64,000 nucleotides of DNA, taken from NCBI GenBank assembly GCA_963978905.1, contig OZ022256.1, positions 40,906,001 through 40,970,000 on the forward strand, in the 5' to 3' direction. Every line of letters starts with the position of its first letter. Positions within the stretch are counted from its first letter, which is position 1. Made by a program: the position numbers and the translations under genes. Positions 29,191 to 39,740 of this stretch are shown in pieces. Below the pieces are notes generated by a model. That model saw only the letters and a program-made list of their open reading frames with translations. It made no database searches and had not been told where the DNA came from. The stretch is from Trichostrongylus colubriformis (Eukaryota; Nematoda; Chromadorea; Rhabditida; Trichostrongylidae).

Positions 29191-32100
29191 ATGGTGCAGC
29201 GTGTTGCTCCAGATTATACTAACAGGTCGCAGAAGTTTCTGCTCACTGCAGAGGACAGGAAGGATGCGTTTGAACGACAGTACAATCATGTGTACATGTG
29301 CCGACTGGATTTACTGAAAACGAGGATAATCGAAGCGGGAAAGAAGGAACTAGGTGGTTTCTTGACCATTCTCGTATTCGTCTAACCTCTCCGTGATTAA
29401 GTATGGCTTCCCTTCTTTAGGTGACGAAATACTATATAAACAGCTAGAGGATTTGGAGATGCATGAAAAGGCATTCATCATTGGAACCATCGAGAAAAGG
29501 ATCAGTAAGAGGCCTAGTGTGTTGAAAGTGAGCCACCTTATACGATTTTCCTCGCTTTCGCTGTTATCTATTTTTCCAGGAAATTGCTGAAGATGAAGTG
29601 GTTATACCGGAAGACTATGACCCAGACGAGATGATGTCAATCGTATCAAATAAGGATTTTCTTGAATTTGAAGACGAGAAGCAGATCGTGAAGTTAGAGG
29701 TGGGGCATATTCACGTAATCTTTGCTGAGATGGAGATAGCTTTTGTGATGTCTCACCGTACCCTCACAGTTCTAATTTATGTAGTTAGGAAGATGTAATA
29801 TACTAGTGACCGTGTCGCTAATTGCGCCATAGCACACACTCGATAGGCAAATTTATATTTGGCAACCTATGTCGTAGACTCAGGGTGTATGTCGCGACGC
29901 GACGCTGGGCTGCCGGGTCACAAAAGAATCAAGCGTCCCTTCGCAGCAGGTAATGGCCGATGCTTTTCCATGTTGATGGAGGGTGGTATGATTTTAGTCG
30001 AAGCCCGGCGAAATGCTAGAATTAGAAGAAAGTGAAAATGAAAGAAAATGATGCAAGAACAAAATGATGCAGTCCGATAAACTTACTCCTTGCCACTTGT
30101 TATACATGAGATGTTTTACCAATTAGTTCAGGCCGTAAAATACGTGAAGTAACTTTTGGCCTTTTACTTACAATATCTATCTACAATAGCTGAAGCGTTA
30201 GAAGCTGTCGCTCCTTTCAGTCGAATCGTTATTGGAACCCCTTTTTTCATTTTCTCCATTTTTTTCTGTGAAATTTGTGATATCTCCTGAAACTGTTGAA
30301 AGATGTACAAGTTAAGGTAATAGCCGCGCAGTGTGCCGCACGCGACGCACTGCGCGGCATCGCGATCTGGGTCACGATAGAATCGAGCGTCTCTCCGTAG
30401 ACTCATGATCTGTTTCCATTGACATGTGCTGCATAATTTCGTCCACTAGGAGCCTATGGAGTGTAAATGACCCTGCTTCCTAGACGATCATTGAACGTTC
30501 GGTTTTTAGGGGAATATTTCGATGGATGAAGTAGCTACTGGATGCACCGTAGGATTATATGGTTCTCAGGTTGAAGTTCTTATGTCTGCAGTGTAAAAGT
30601 TATAGCCTCGAGAAAGTCTGTTCAGGTGAAATCTGATGTTTTCGAAGTGGAGAAAGTAATTTGGCCAACACCTTGCCCCCAACGTCCGTGGCCGACGAAG
30701 AGAGCTGGAGAGGTTATCGCATTCCTGTCTGGTCTTGAACTCACTGGTGATGCGGTCAATGATGTTAGTTACTTTCCCTCATTTGAATGTGAAACAGTTT
30801 GGTATGTGAAAAGAATAGGTAGTGATGGGTAAGTTGTTTTGCACATTCATTGAGTATTTGAATCACTTCGTTCAATTTCTTAAAATGCTCCTTTGCAGAA
30901 GCCCGTTATCACAGCATACGAATTGATGGCCCGCTGGCTGAGCGGTGAATCTAGTGAATCTCATCTTTCGCAACTTTCTTCACGCGTGGAGAGATTGATT
31001 GTGCTTGGAGAAAGCATTGCAATTGGACAGGTTTGTTTTTTCTGCTTTCCCAATTTCTGTCCGGGCGTCACATTAAAGGAACCGGAAGGGGGTCCGAAAC
31101 AAGAGAAACATACAAAGAAATGAGCATTTCGTAACGAACGCAGAAGGTTAGAAGCGATAATCGGTGAAAAAACCCGAACTCAAAAGTGCATCGCTGCGGT
31201 GTGTATTCGCGCCTCATTCGCATCATCGCACTGGCGTTCCGAGTTGTCCGCTGTAGGAGACGGCCGCGGGCCAACTTTAGTTGTAGCACCTGACTCCCAG
31301 CGCAGTGGAGTGGCCATTCCCAACTACATTAACATTCATGTAAGTACATCTAGAAACAATATAAGAAAGAACAAAGGAGAAGGTAAAAGGAATGAACAAC
31401 TTTATAATGGAAACATCTTCTCTTGGCACCATGCCAAGGCGTCAAATTGGCGAAATTGTGCAATGGCGGTCACTTGAACTCGTCCACACTACGTCTGTTC
31501 TACCGTAAGCCAAAATTACTCCCTTACGGTGTCTTTAAACTCGAAATATCACGAATGTAAGCCTATATTATTTCCGCGTTTTTTTTGTAACGTTGCAGTT
31601 GAACTAACCGACGCACGAATAACTTCCGTATAGACACTTTGTCTACCCTAATCATTGTTTTGATAGTAGTGTTCTATGTTCTGTTCCTTGTGTCTCAAAA
31701 CAGGGAAGGATGCGTTATCTCAGAGTGTTGTCCTAAGTCCGGGTACAGTGTTCAACCTTTGCGTAATGTGTACTTAGCGATGGACTTGAACGAAACTATC
31801 AAAGCGGCCGCCAATGTTGTATCGCTGTGTGCTAATTTACCGAAAGTGCTTGCGTCACTAAGAACTCTTTCTGGAGATTGCGCCTCCAGCCATTCGCATG
31901 CACATTTTCTACAGTATCAGGCATAGATGTTTTCGATAGAATGTATGAATTCCTCTTTATTCTGTCAGAGAGTCTGTAGAAGGAACGTTTATTGTTATTG
32001 TTGCTGAACTCATCCCCACGAGCTGCATGTTCCAGAAACGCAAGTACTGGTGTTAAATATCAAATGTGAAGGACGCTACTCATGGTGCATACCACAATAC

Positions 32101-35100
32101 ATAGTCTAATGTCTCGTTATTTTTTGAGTCTATTCTTTGACCTCACTTCGGAATCTATGCCAGCTCGCTGGCACAGATTCCCAATTCGGCCCCTTTTGTT
32201 ATTCAGTTCAGAATGAGGTGCACAGTGGCTTTTATGGTAATCCTCATAATTCTCACTGGAAGGGAACTGGTTACAATATCCGTCAACTTTGTTTGCAGTG
32301 CTTGTGATTTGATAGATGTAATGAGAACGGTTTTAATAGGTCTATTTGTGGTCAATCTCGCATGAAAGCAGCTAGATACGATGCTCAGATGGTGTTTCGA
32401 TTTGCAGATGAGAGGGGTTATTATCTGTGGTGAATTTTAATAAAAGATTCGGATGGGGTAAGTTTGGCAGACTGTGGAATTTGAAAGAAGGGGTGTCAGC
32501 AATGTAACAGTGAGAAAGAGCGAGACAAAACGGCGAAAACCCCGAGAAGTAGGAACCCGGAAATCCATTTCTTTCTCATCCCTCCGCGTCACTGGCCCGG
32601 GTAGACTGCAGACGGGCGGAGAGGATAAATCAGCCGGCCGCGAACGTTGTGCCGCCCTCGCCGGCAACTCGTCCAGCTTATGAGCTGCAGAACATTACGG
32701 CGCAGGTTCGTGGTGAGACCCCAGGCCGCGCTTTTCCAATGCCAGTTTCGTCACACATCACCTCTTCTGAAGTAGAAGGTGTGTATCAGAGAACACTTAT
32801 TCATGGTTCTCAGTTTTACTTCCCCTCCCGGTGTTTTCAAGCGGAACTGAATCCAGTTTGCGCATCTTGCGACGCGACCTGTATATGAATGGATATGAAC
32901 GCTCTCGGAAGGAGAACGAGTTCGTTGCTCGAGCAAACCGTAGATTAATAAAATCGGTCACAGTAACGTGAGAAACAATTGCTCGGGATGAAACTCGTGC
33001 AGTTGTGACCACTGGAAATGTGGAACATAACAAACAGAGGGGGAGGGTAGCCAGGTTCCGTCAAAATTAACTTTGTTTACTTCACGAAAGCTATGGGACG
33101 AGGGTTGTACTAGTCAGTGGTTTTAGTCTCTTAATTAGACAAGTTTGGTAGCCATTCCCTGACTCATGAGTAAACTCAATAACTCATGAGTAGGTGAAAG
33201 ACCTGATTTGTCTGGGCGAACTATACTAGGCTACCTTATTTTAAATAATTCTCAGTAATTGCTTGTCCTATTGCGCAGCACTATTTCGCTCAGAGTGTGG
33301 ATATAGGGTGTTGGGTTTCGAAAAATAGCTGCGTGGTCTGTATTTCGAGGCCTTATAATTGCGATTTACATCTAAAATGGGATAGATGAGGCACGTGTAC
33401 TTTCACTCCCTGTTGAAGCTCATTTCCCTTCGAATCTACATGGGAAGATTTTTCGCAAATTCCGAAGATCTGATCTTTTGACCTTCTCCCTTTTATAGCT
33501 GTGAAATTTTCAGGCTCACGAATTCGCCTCTGCTGTCCACTATCTCAATCTCAATTACAAGGAAGCTTCTTCCAATGTGGAGACGATCGCCATTTTGGAT
33601 GCAATGCTTTCTAAAATTTCGGTCTGTTACTTTTACGATTGCTAGTCAAGAGTTACGACTCGAGGGGGTGTACAACAGTGCCTAGCTTAGCAGTCTTTGG
33701 GCTTGAGGACTAGTAACAACATACTTTTGCAGTACATCGATAAAGAGAGTCCGGTATTTTGCTTTGTGTTTCATGTAATCGAGTCAGATGGCTCGTTTGA
33801 CCTCGTCCTCATGAGATTTACCTGCCACCCATCCCGGTTCTAGCTCCTCTGCATGCCTTTTTTGCCCACCTTCTTCATCCACTGATCAGCCTCTAGCACT
33901 TCTTTAAAACAACATTGGTTTGTCGCAAACGTGTCTCATCTATTCCCCTTTACACCGTTGCAGTTCTACATGAGATCTTATCACGTATAACTTGTTATTG
34001 ATCCTTTCCTTTCATGGCAAAAGTCACATCACACCCGCTTCATTCAAGGTTTCAAGCACGTGAAAAAATAGTAGTAGCGTTCTCCCACATACATATGAGG
34101 CCCAATTAAGTAACTCGTGCAACATCATGGTTTAGTTTTTGCTCTTGCCGCTGTGCTCAGATGAAGAGCAACAATGAAAATGGCGACGAATGAGAGTATC
34201 ATGCCGGCTGAAAATTAACGCCACACTCAGGAATCCGCACGTAGTGATGGTGACCAAAACCATGTAATGTTCAGGTCCTATCTGCGTACCACTGTCGAGG
34301 TCTTACTCCAAAGACCGCATCCGCATCAGTACAGATGACAAACGGTTTCTATCACTTTTTAGTAATCCTTTACCTACAATCCTTTAGGCGTGGCTTTTTA
34401 TATGTGCCACTTTAGCCTCCCTTTCACTCCCTAACATTCCACTTTCATACCCGTAATTCTACCAGTCAGCGAATAATGATAACCTGTTGCAGCATTGTTG
34501 TATCGATTATCTGTCGGACATATTTCTGTTACTGTAACCTTTTGGTGATGGTCTATTCAGCCCAGAGATCGGGAGTTATTAGTCTGCCATGGTGACTGCG
34601 GCTGTTCCACAACCTTTCGAGAGGCTAGTGCCATGTGTTTCATGTGTCCGCAAAGCTGTTATCAAGGGATTAATGTCAGATTTTGCTAGTAGAGTATACG
34701 CCACATCTGACGCCATAATTAACCATGCGACGCATGCTGTATTTTTTTGTACATCAGGTGAAATATTGTTTGGGAGAAAATTCATGTTGGCAGTCACTAG
34801 GGAGCTTGCAAGAAACAGTAAATCGCTGTTGCGAAAAATAGACGGGGACATCTACTTCTTCGTCCTGCGAAGGAGGATTCGGGAAGCCGTTGTTCACCAT
34901 GAGGCTGCCGATTTGTATCAAATCCGATATCCGAAGTTCTTCACTACTTGTGATATATATTAGGTTGTCCCGAAAGTTCCGGAACACCTCGAGCACATTT
35001 TCAAATTTCTTCACAACATAAACACATTTCAGTCAACAAGACATGTCATTCTGCAGAGTAGAAAATTCTTTTCCGAATGATATATGACATGCTGCAAAAG

Positions 35101-36929
35101 GCTTTATGTTGTAAAGAAATAAATTTGAAAGAGAGAGGTCGAGGTGTTACGGAACTTTCGGGACAACCTAATAAGAGATAAAAGGATGACAGATGGATAG
35201 TTGAGGTAGAATGTAAATGTGAGAAGTCTGTCAATAGAAGAGAGAACGTAGTTAAAGGCAGTGGTAGGGGTAATGTGGGCCGATCATGGAAGGAACATCA
35301 AATATGAAGGACGACGTGCCCATTAGTGCGAAAGTGAAGAAAACCGACTGAAACCATCAAAAACCCGAAAAATAAAGCCCATTCTCACCGTTTATTTTCA
35401 GAAGGGGTGGGTCGGGCTTAAAAAGGGGCGGGCTGGGATAAAACGGGGGGCAGCTGTTGAAGAAGACGGTTCCCATTGAGCTCGGGCCACTCTTTCTCAT
35501 CGGAAATCGCCACATATAGTCTTGTTACAACCCCTGTTAGACCCCTAGTTTTCAAATGCAGGGTCCAGTTTAGGAGTTCTCATTACCCACATAACCCCTA
35601 TCACTGCCTTCAAGTAGTGAGGAAGTGAAACATATACATATACGGTGATACCTTTACGGTGATAAGACTCACGCGGCTGATTTCTGTAGATTCTCTTGGT
35701 ATCACCCTTGAGTCGTTCCCATATCAAAAACAAAGAAATCATTCAGCCTTTGTGCTATGGCTGCTACACACCTAAAACCGCGGATCATAGTCTTCTAGCT
35801 TCTTAGGAATCACCAGCTGCCTGGGTAGGAGCAGGCTGGCATTCCATCAGTAGGCAGCTTTTTAACATGTAAAGCTGGTCATATTACAGGACTGAAAGCT
35901 GAAGACTCAGTCCAAATTGGCTCTTAGTCTAATCTTTTTTTTTTCAGACTAAGACGAAGGTGGATTTAGTACCGGGCATTGGAGATCCGTGCACTCAGCA
36001 GATGCCTCAGCAACCGATACATCGGGCCTGCCTACCGAAGTCCTCCATGCCCGAGGCTAGTCTCACACTTCCTACTAACCCTTACCAGTTCACTTTTGAT
36101 GGTCTCGATTTCTTGACAACTTCCGGTGAGTATTAGAATGTAAATCACTTCCAGTCACACTTTTTTCTTGTCTGATGGTCTCATTATATTTATGACCATC
36201 GAGAGGTAATGATTATCGCATCCGTCTGTAATAGGTAATTAGGATTGCGTGGATCGCAACCATTTTTGCGGCTCTTTGCGCGTCCTTCAACCTTGAGATG
36301 TTTATGTGCATTAATCATATAGGTCTGATGTTGCAGAGGCGAAATAATAGGCAAATTTAAACGCACGAAATAATTTCATAAAGTCCTATAAACTTGTTCC
36401 TATTCTCCAGACAAGATGTTTTACTAGTCTTGTTATATTAATCAGTTTCATTATTCAGCATTTGTTATTTCAAAACTATGTCAAATTTTATTCCAATAGA
36501 CACAAATTTGTTCTAGGTCAAAATGTGTCTGATCTTCGACGTTTGAGTGGAGTGACCTCAAGCTGTGACCTCATGAAGCTCATACTCCGCTGGCAGCACC
36601 TTGCCCCCACCTGTCCTGACACCGTCGACGGATTCCCATTCGATAAACGGTGAGTGCAACACTTTTGTGACGATATCCCTTTTGCTAATCGTCTTTTCAA
36701 TGATAATGCGAATTTTCAATGATTAAGGGACCCGTTTATAATGGACGACGAATTTCCTCATGTGATGGTTGTTGGTAATCAGCCATCGCTAGAGTCTGGT
36801 TGGTTCGAAGGATCAAATGGGGAGAAATGTCTAATGATATCTGTTCCTCGTTTCTCCCGAACGCAGACGATCGTTCTTCTGGACCTCGACACGATGGAGG
36901 TGACAAGCGAAAGATTTGGAAAGGCTTAG
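29191..36929 (+). CDS. pold-2: DNA polymerase delta small (B) subunit, POLD2, complete (10 exons)
   Basis: POLD2 is the non-catalytic B subunit that ties the delta polymerase catalytic subunit to the accessory subunits during lagging-strand replication. Exons: 29191-29353, 29421-29527, 29580-29699, 30510-30569, 30626-30763, 30899-31030, 33514-33621, 35948-36125, 36517-36649, 36728-36929. Phases agree and the total is 446 aa (human 469). N-terminal similarity starts at DYTNRSQKF and RQYNHVYMCRL. An OB-fold segment follows (GTIEKRI ... CTVGLYGSQ). The calcineurin-like but inactive phosphoesterase part contains VDLVPGIGDP, PQQPIHRACLP, LTLPTNPYQF, GQNVSDLRR, the run WQHLAPTCPDTVDGFPF, DPFIMDDEFPHV and VGNQPS. 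It ends soon after TQTIVLLDLD. The start may be a few residues too late if an upstream exon exists. Introns 3, 6 and 7 are long and hold repeats. Confidence 0.94.
29869..30400. repeat. Short direct-repeat pair in POLD2 intron 3
   Basis: GGGTCACAAAAGAATCAAGCGTC near 29915 recurs in diverged form as GGGTCACGATAGAATCGAGCGTC near 30370, each next to GC-rich CGACGC sequence. This suggests two ends or copies of one old repeat in the intron. No other content is recognised. Confidence 0.4.
31073..31538 (-). mobile_element. TTAA-flanked MITE, copy C (POLD2 intron 6, inverted)
   Basis: TTAA-AGGAACC ... GGTGTCT-TTAA, 466 bp, is the reverse complement of 11739-12201 with very few differences. High identity between copies A and C indicates recent activity, helped by a transposase encoded elsewhere. 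It lies 42 bp after POLD2 exon 6 and leaves the splice donor intact. Confidence 0.82.
32437..32845 (+). repeat. Dispersed repeat family with GC-rich core, copy 2 (POLD2 intron 6)
   Basis: Same-orientation partner of 9797-10215. It retains GTAGGAACCCGGAAA, CAGCCGGCCGCGAAC, GACCCCAGGCCGCGC and the identical palindrome CCTCTTCTGAAGTAGAAGG. The ends are not sharply defined. Confidence 0.6.
33622..35947 (+). other. POLD2 intron 7 with unexplained open frames
   Basis: The 2.3 kb intron holds a mariner MITE (34960-35171) and, just before it, overlapping open frames: 124 codons on plus (34589-34963) and 90 and 86 codons on minus (34851-34579, 35014-34754). The minus frame contains hydrophobic stretches, for example around CVAWLIMASDVAYTLLA followed by NPLITALRT. 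I recognise no family. Elsewhere in the intron nothing is supported. Confidence 0.4.
34960..35171. mobile_element. Mariner-type MITE, 212 bp (POLD2 intron 7)
   Basis: The 33-bp terminal inverted repeats (TTAGGTTGTCCCGAAAGTTC at the left, its complement at the right) differ at one base, and the element is flanked by TA. The outer 12 bases equal those of the mariner at 16834-17716, and the following bases differ, so it belongs to a related mariner family. There is no coding capacity. Confidence 0.88.
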
Positions 36930-37429
36930 TTCCACAAGCAGCTAGACGACTGCCCATTTTCCTCGTTGTTCTCTTTCTGTTCTACAGGTCTGCTCCACAC
37001 CTCTTGATCGTCAGTTCTCCATGGCTTTATGTTCTTTTTTCGCCATTCCATTGCTAGTACCAGTGATCCATGGGTCAATAGTAGATCATTGTGTAACGTG
37101 TACAATGGCTGGTGTTTGCAGTACGGCTCTCCCTCGTACCCACTTGTCCCATATAGCGTGTTAATCTCTTCTCACTTGCCATATGTTCTCACTTTGAATC
37201 ATAATAAATGGATTGCTTCCATCATTAGTGTTCCACGTTGCTACACATGATAACATTTAAAAATTATTTCACAGTCAACATAATTTGAACAAGTAATCCT
37301 CTTATCACTTGAATAAGCGAAGCATTTTGATAGGTTTTTGAACAATATGGAAAAGGTGTTAACAAATAAGAAGGTGTTAAAAATACATACATCCAACAAA
37401 TACGTTCAAAAAAGGCGATTTCAATACTG
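36930..37429. other. Tail-to-tail gap between POLD2 and IPMK genes
   Basis: The two genes converge with stops at 36929 (plus) and 37430 (minus). AATAAA at 37203-37208 on the plus strand is the best POLD2 poly(A) signal, about 275 nt after its stop. No further gene is seen in the gap. Confidence 0.55.
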
Positions 37430-39740
37430 CTAAAATGGTGATGTTCGAGATGCTGATAAGGATGTGAATTTTTCGAGAATCATTTCCATTTTGGAATATA
37501 GCACATTAAGACCGACGATATAGTTAGTATCCAGTTGATTATTTGAAGGAAATACGTGGGAAAAATCTAAAAAGTTTACATTAAAGGGTTGGCCTTAAAA
37601 ACTAAAAATGGCGCTACGGGGGCACTGAACCGGAGAAAATGGTTCATACTCCCTTGATTGCTCTTGCTCCCAGGCTTGGATAAAACCCACCCAATCCAAT
37701 TAATCAATTCAACCACACAAATTGAATTCTTGGTTGACAACCATTTCATCGTATCCCTCTACCTCTTTTTTTGCAATTTTAGAAGGCATTGGCCTTTATT
37801 GCTCAACGCCCCCCCCCCCTTCCAACCATATCCATATGGCGGCGAGGGAATTATGGTATAAAACGAAAGTTACTCACCAATCATAACCAGCTGTACATTT
37901 GCTGGTTTCGATCGATCATTTTCATATACGAATAAAAGTGACGATGCATAAAAGTGAAACGATGTTTGCTTGGCAAACCATTGTCGTACACGATCCAACT
38001 TTGACAACGCTTCCGACATCAATGCGGGATCAATGCCTCTCCCGGAAAAGAACTCGAGAAGACCTGGAAATGTGAAGAGAATTTTCGTAACCTCTTTTAC
38101 ATACAGAACTGTCATCACATACCATCTAGTATAGTGTATTCATCATAGCCTTTCCCCCATTCTTTATCTTTAACGACGATATTTCCATCTTGACAATGCA
38201 TCTGAATTTTTTCACTCGTTAAAAGAGATTTGAATTTAGATTATCCACATTATTGATTATTTGGAAATACTCTGTATTCTTTATCCCGGATCATTAGCAA
38301 CTTGGGTGATATAATTTTGACGAAGTAATGATGGCAGTTTAATAAGACCTTTAGCACGTCTGTAGTCCAAAAGCGAAGTCTTTATCTTCTTCGCGGCATC
38401 TTGGCGTTGAATGTCATAAACAGCGGCTCTCTTTCCGCAAATCGCTTCAACTGTGGCTGAATAACCGGCAATTAGCCAGAAGGGTCGCGGGATCACACAC
38501 CGATACGACTGTTGCCATGTGGGGGCGTGAGATTCGAACCGAGACGGAAATGGCGGCCAGCTGTTGAGGAATGGTCGCCATGCCTTTTGCAAACTCGTTT
38601 CCTGTTCAGTCGCAAGTGACACCTGTCGTGTATAGCTTACCAATCGAATGATTTGAAAGCGACAGATATCAAGGCACCGCAGAAAAGAAGGCACTTACCC
38701 TATATCCAAGAATCCTGAATCCCAGAACGGTCTGTGGAGGATATTTTTGTGCTTCCTTCTCTCGTTTCGTTGCGCTTGCAACGGGATCATACGTAATTCT
38801 ACCCATTTTCACATCCAGTATCGCTGGTCGAGTGTACGTGGACGTCACATCTTCCAATATCAAAAAATCAACATCTGAAACGAGCATATGAGGCATATTA
38901 AAAAACAAATCACAGGAAATCTGTGGGGAAGTGATAAGATTCAAAGTGATACAATCAAGAGAGGAAGAACATGACGAGTTGGGGTTCTTGGGACCTCGAA
39001 AACTCTTAAGAACTGACAAGTTGAAAAATATTTGGAAAATATCTTGACTACCTTTTTTATCAATTGGAACAGAAGTGAGTCCATAAAATCGTGGAGTCAT
39101 GCGGGCGAGACCTTCAGCATCCTCCATGCTGATCCCTGGCCATCCGTCTGAACTGAAATACCTGGTCTTACTCATCTATTCTCATTTCCATTCACGGCTA
39201 TGCTTATCAACTGACATCGTGTCGTCTGCACTGCCTTCACTGACATTTCCGGAAGTCGAGTGACGCAATGCCCTCGCCAGCAACTTGTAGACATTGACCT
39301 GAAGATGTCACTTCCACCCAGTTGCGTCATTTACCTGTACCTGATGACGAAGGACATCCGTAGCGTCCACCTACTCACATTCTACATATCTAAGACAGGT
39401 AGATAACAATTCTGAAGAACGTTATAACTACCACACTACAAATTGCTCAAATCGAAAGCTCTTATAGTCATCAGGATGTTTTTGGATATTAACCTGTCTG
39501 CACATATAACGCCTTAGATCATTCAATGAATGCATTATGCACAAAGATTTGAGATGACGCTGAATTATTCTCAAATATATAAGGGAAAAAGGGTAGGAGT
39601 TTCACCTATAACCTCCAACCCAAGCAACTTTGAATCAAAATAAAAGATCGAATCCACTCTGAAATATACCTCACACTCCCCTCGAAGTGCTTCTTGCTTC
39701 GGCTTGAGTATCTTGTCACTACCGCGCTTCTTCAGGAGAC
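37430..39740 (-). CDS. ipmk-1: Inositol polyphosphate multikinase (IPK family), first exon(s) missing
   Basis: IPMK phosphorylates inositol tris- and tetrakisphosphates (and PIP2 in animals) on the way to IP5. Exons on the minus strand, 5' to 3': 39740-39670 (GSDKILKP, EALRGECE, like the ATP-side segment), 39175 or 39156 to 39052, 38874-38699, 38201-38123, 38063-37878 and 37566-37430. Phases from 39052 onward agree. Hallmarks: RMTPRFYG; PAILDVKMG, the PxxxDxKxG catalytic motif; QTVLGFRILGYR; FHFYASSLLFVYE; and VMI-D-FSHVFPSN across the last junction, equal to the family's IDFAH metal site with Ser in place of Ala. The last exon is separated by a 311-nt intron and is easy to miss. The join between the first two listed exons is unresolved, and the segment carrying the usual AGH motif was not found. 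A 137-codon frame at 38281-38694 lies within the intron and is not used. Confidence 0.88.

Noticed and set aside
30570..30625. Continuation of POLD2 exon 4 past GLYGSQ
   Set aside because: It meets a stop after eight codons, whereas splicing CAG|GTTGAA to GTTCAG|GTG restores the frame and the expected length of this OB-fold segment.
38281..38694. 137-codon minus-strand frame between IPMK exons
   Set aside because: The flanking IPMK exons join directly in phase 0 (38699 to 38201), and the frame has no IPK motif, so it is intron sequence.
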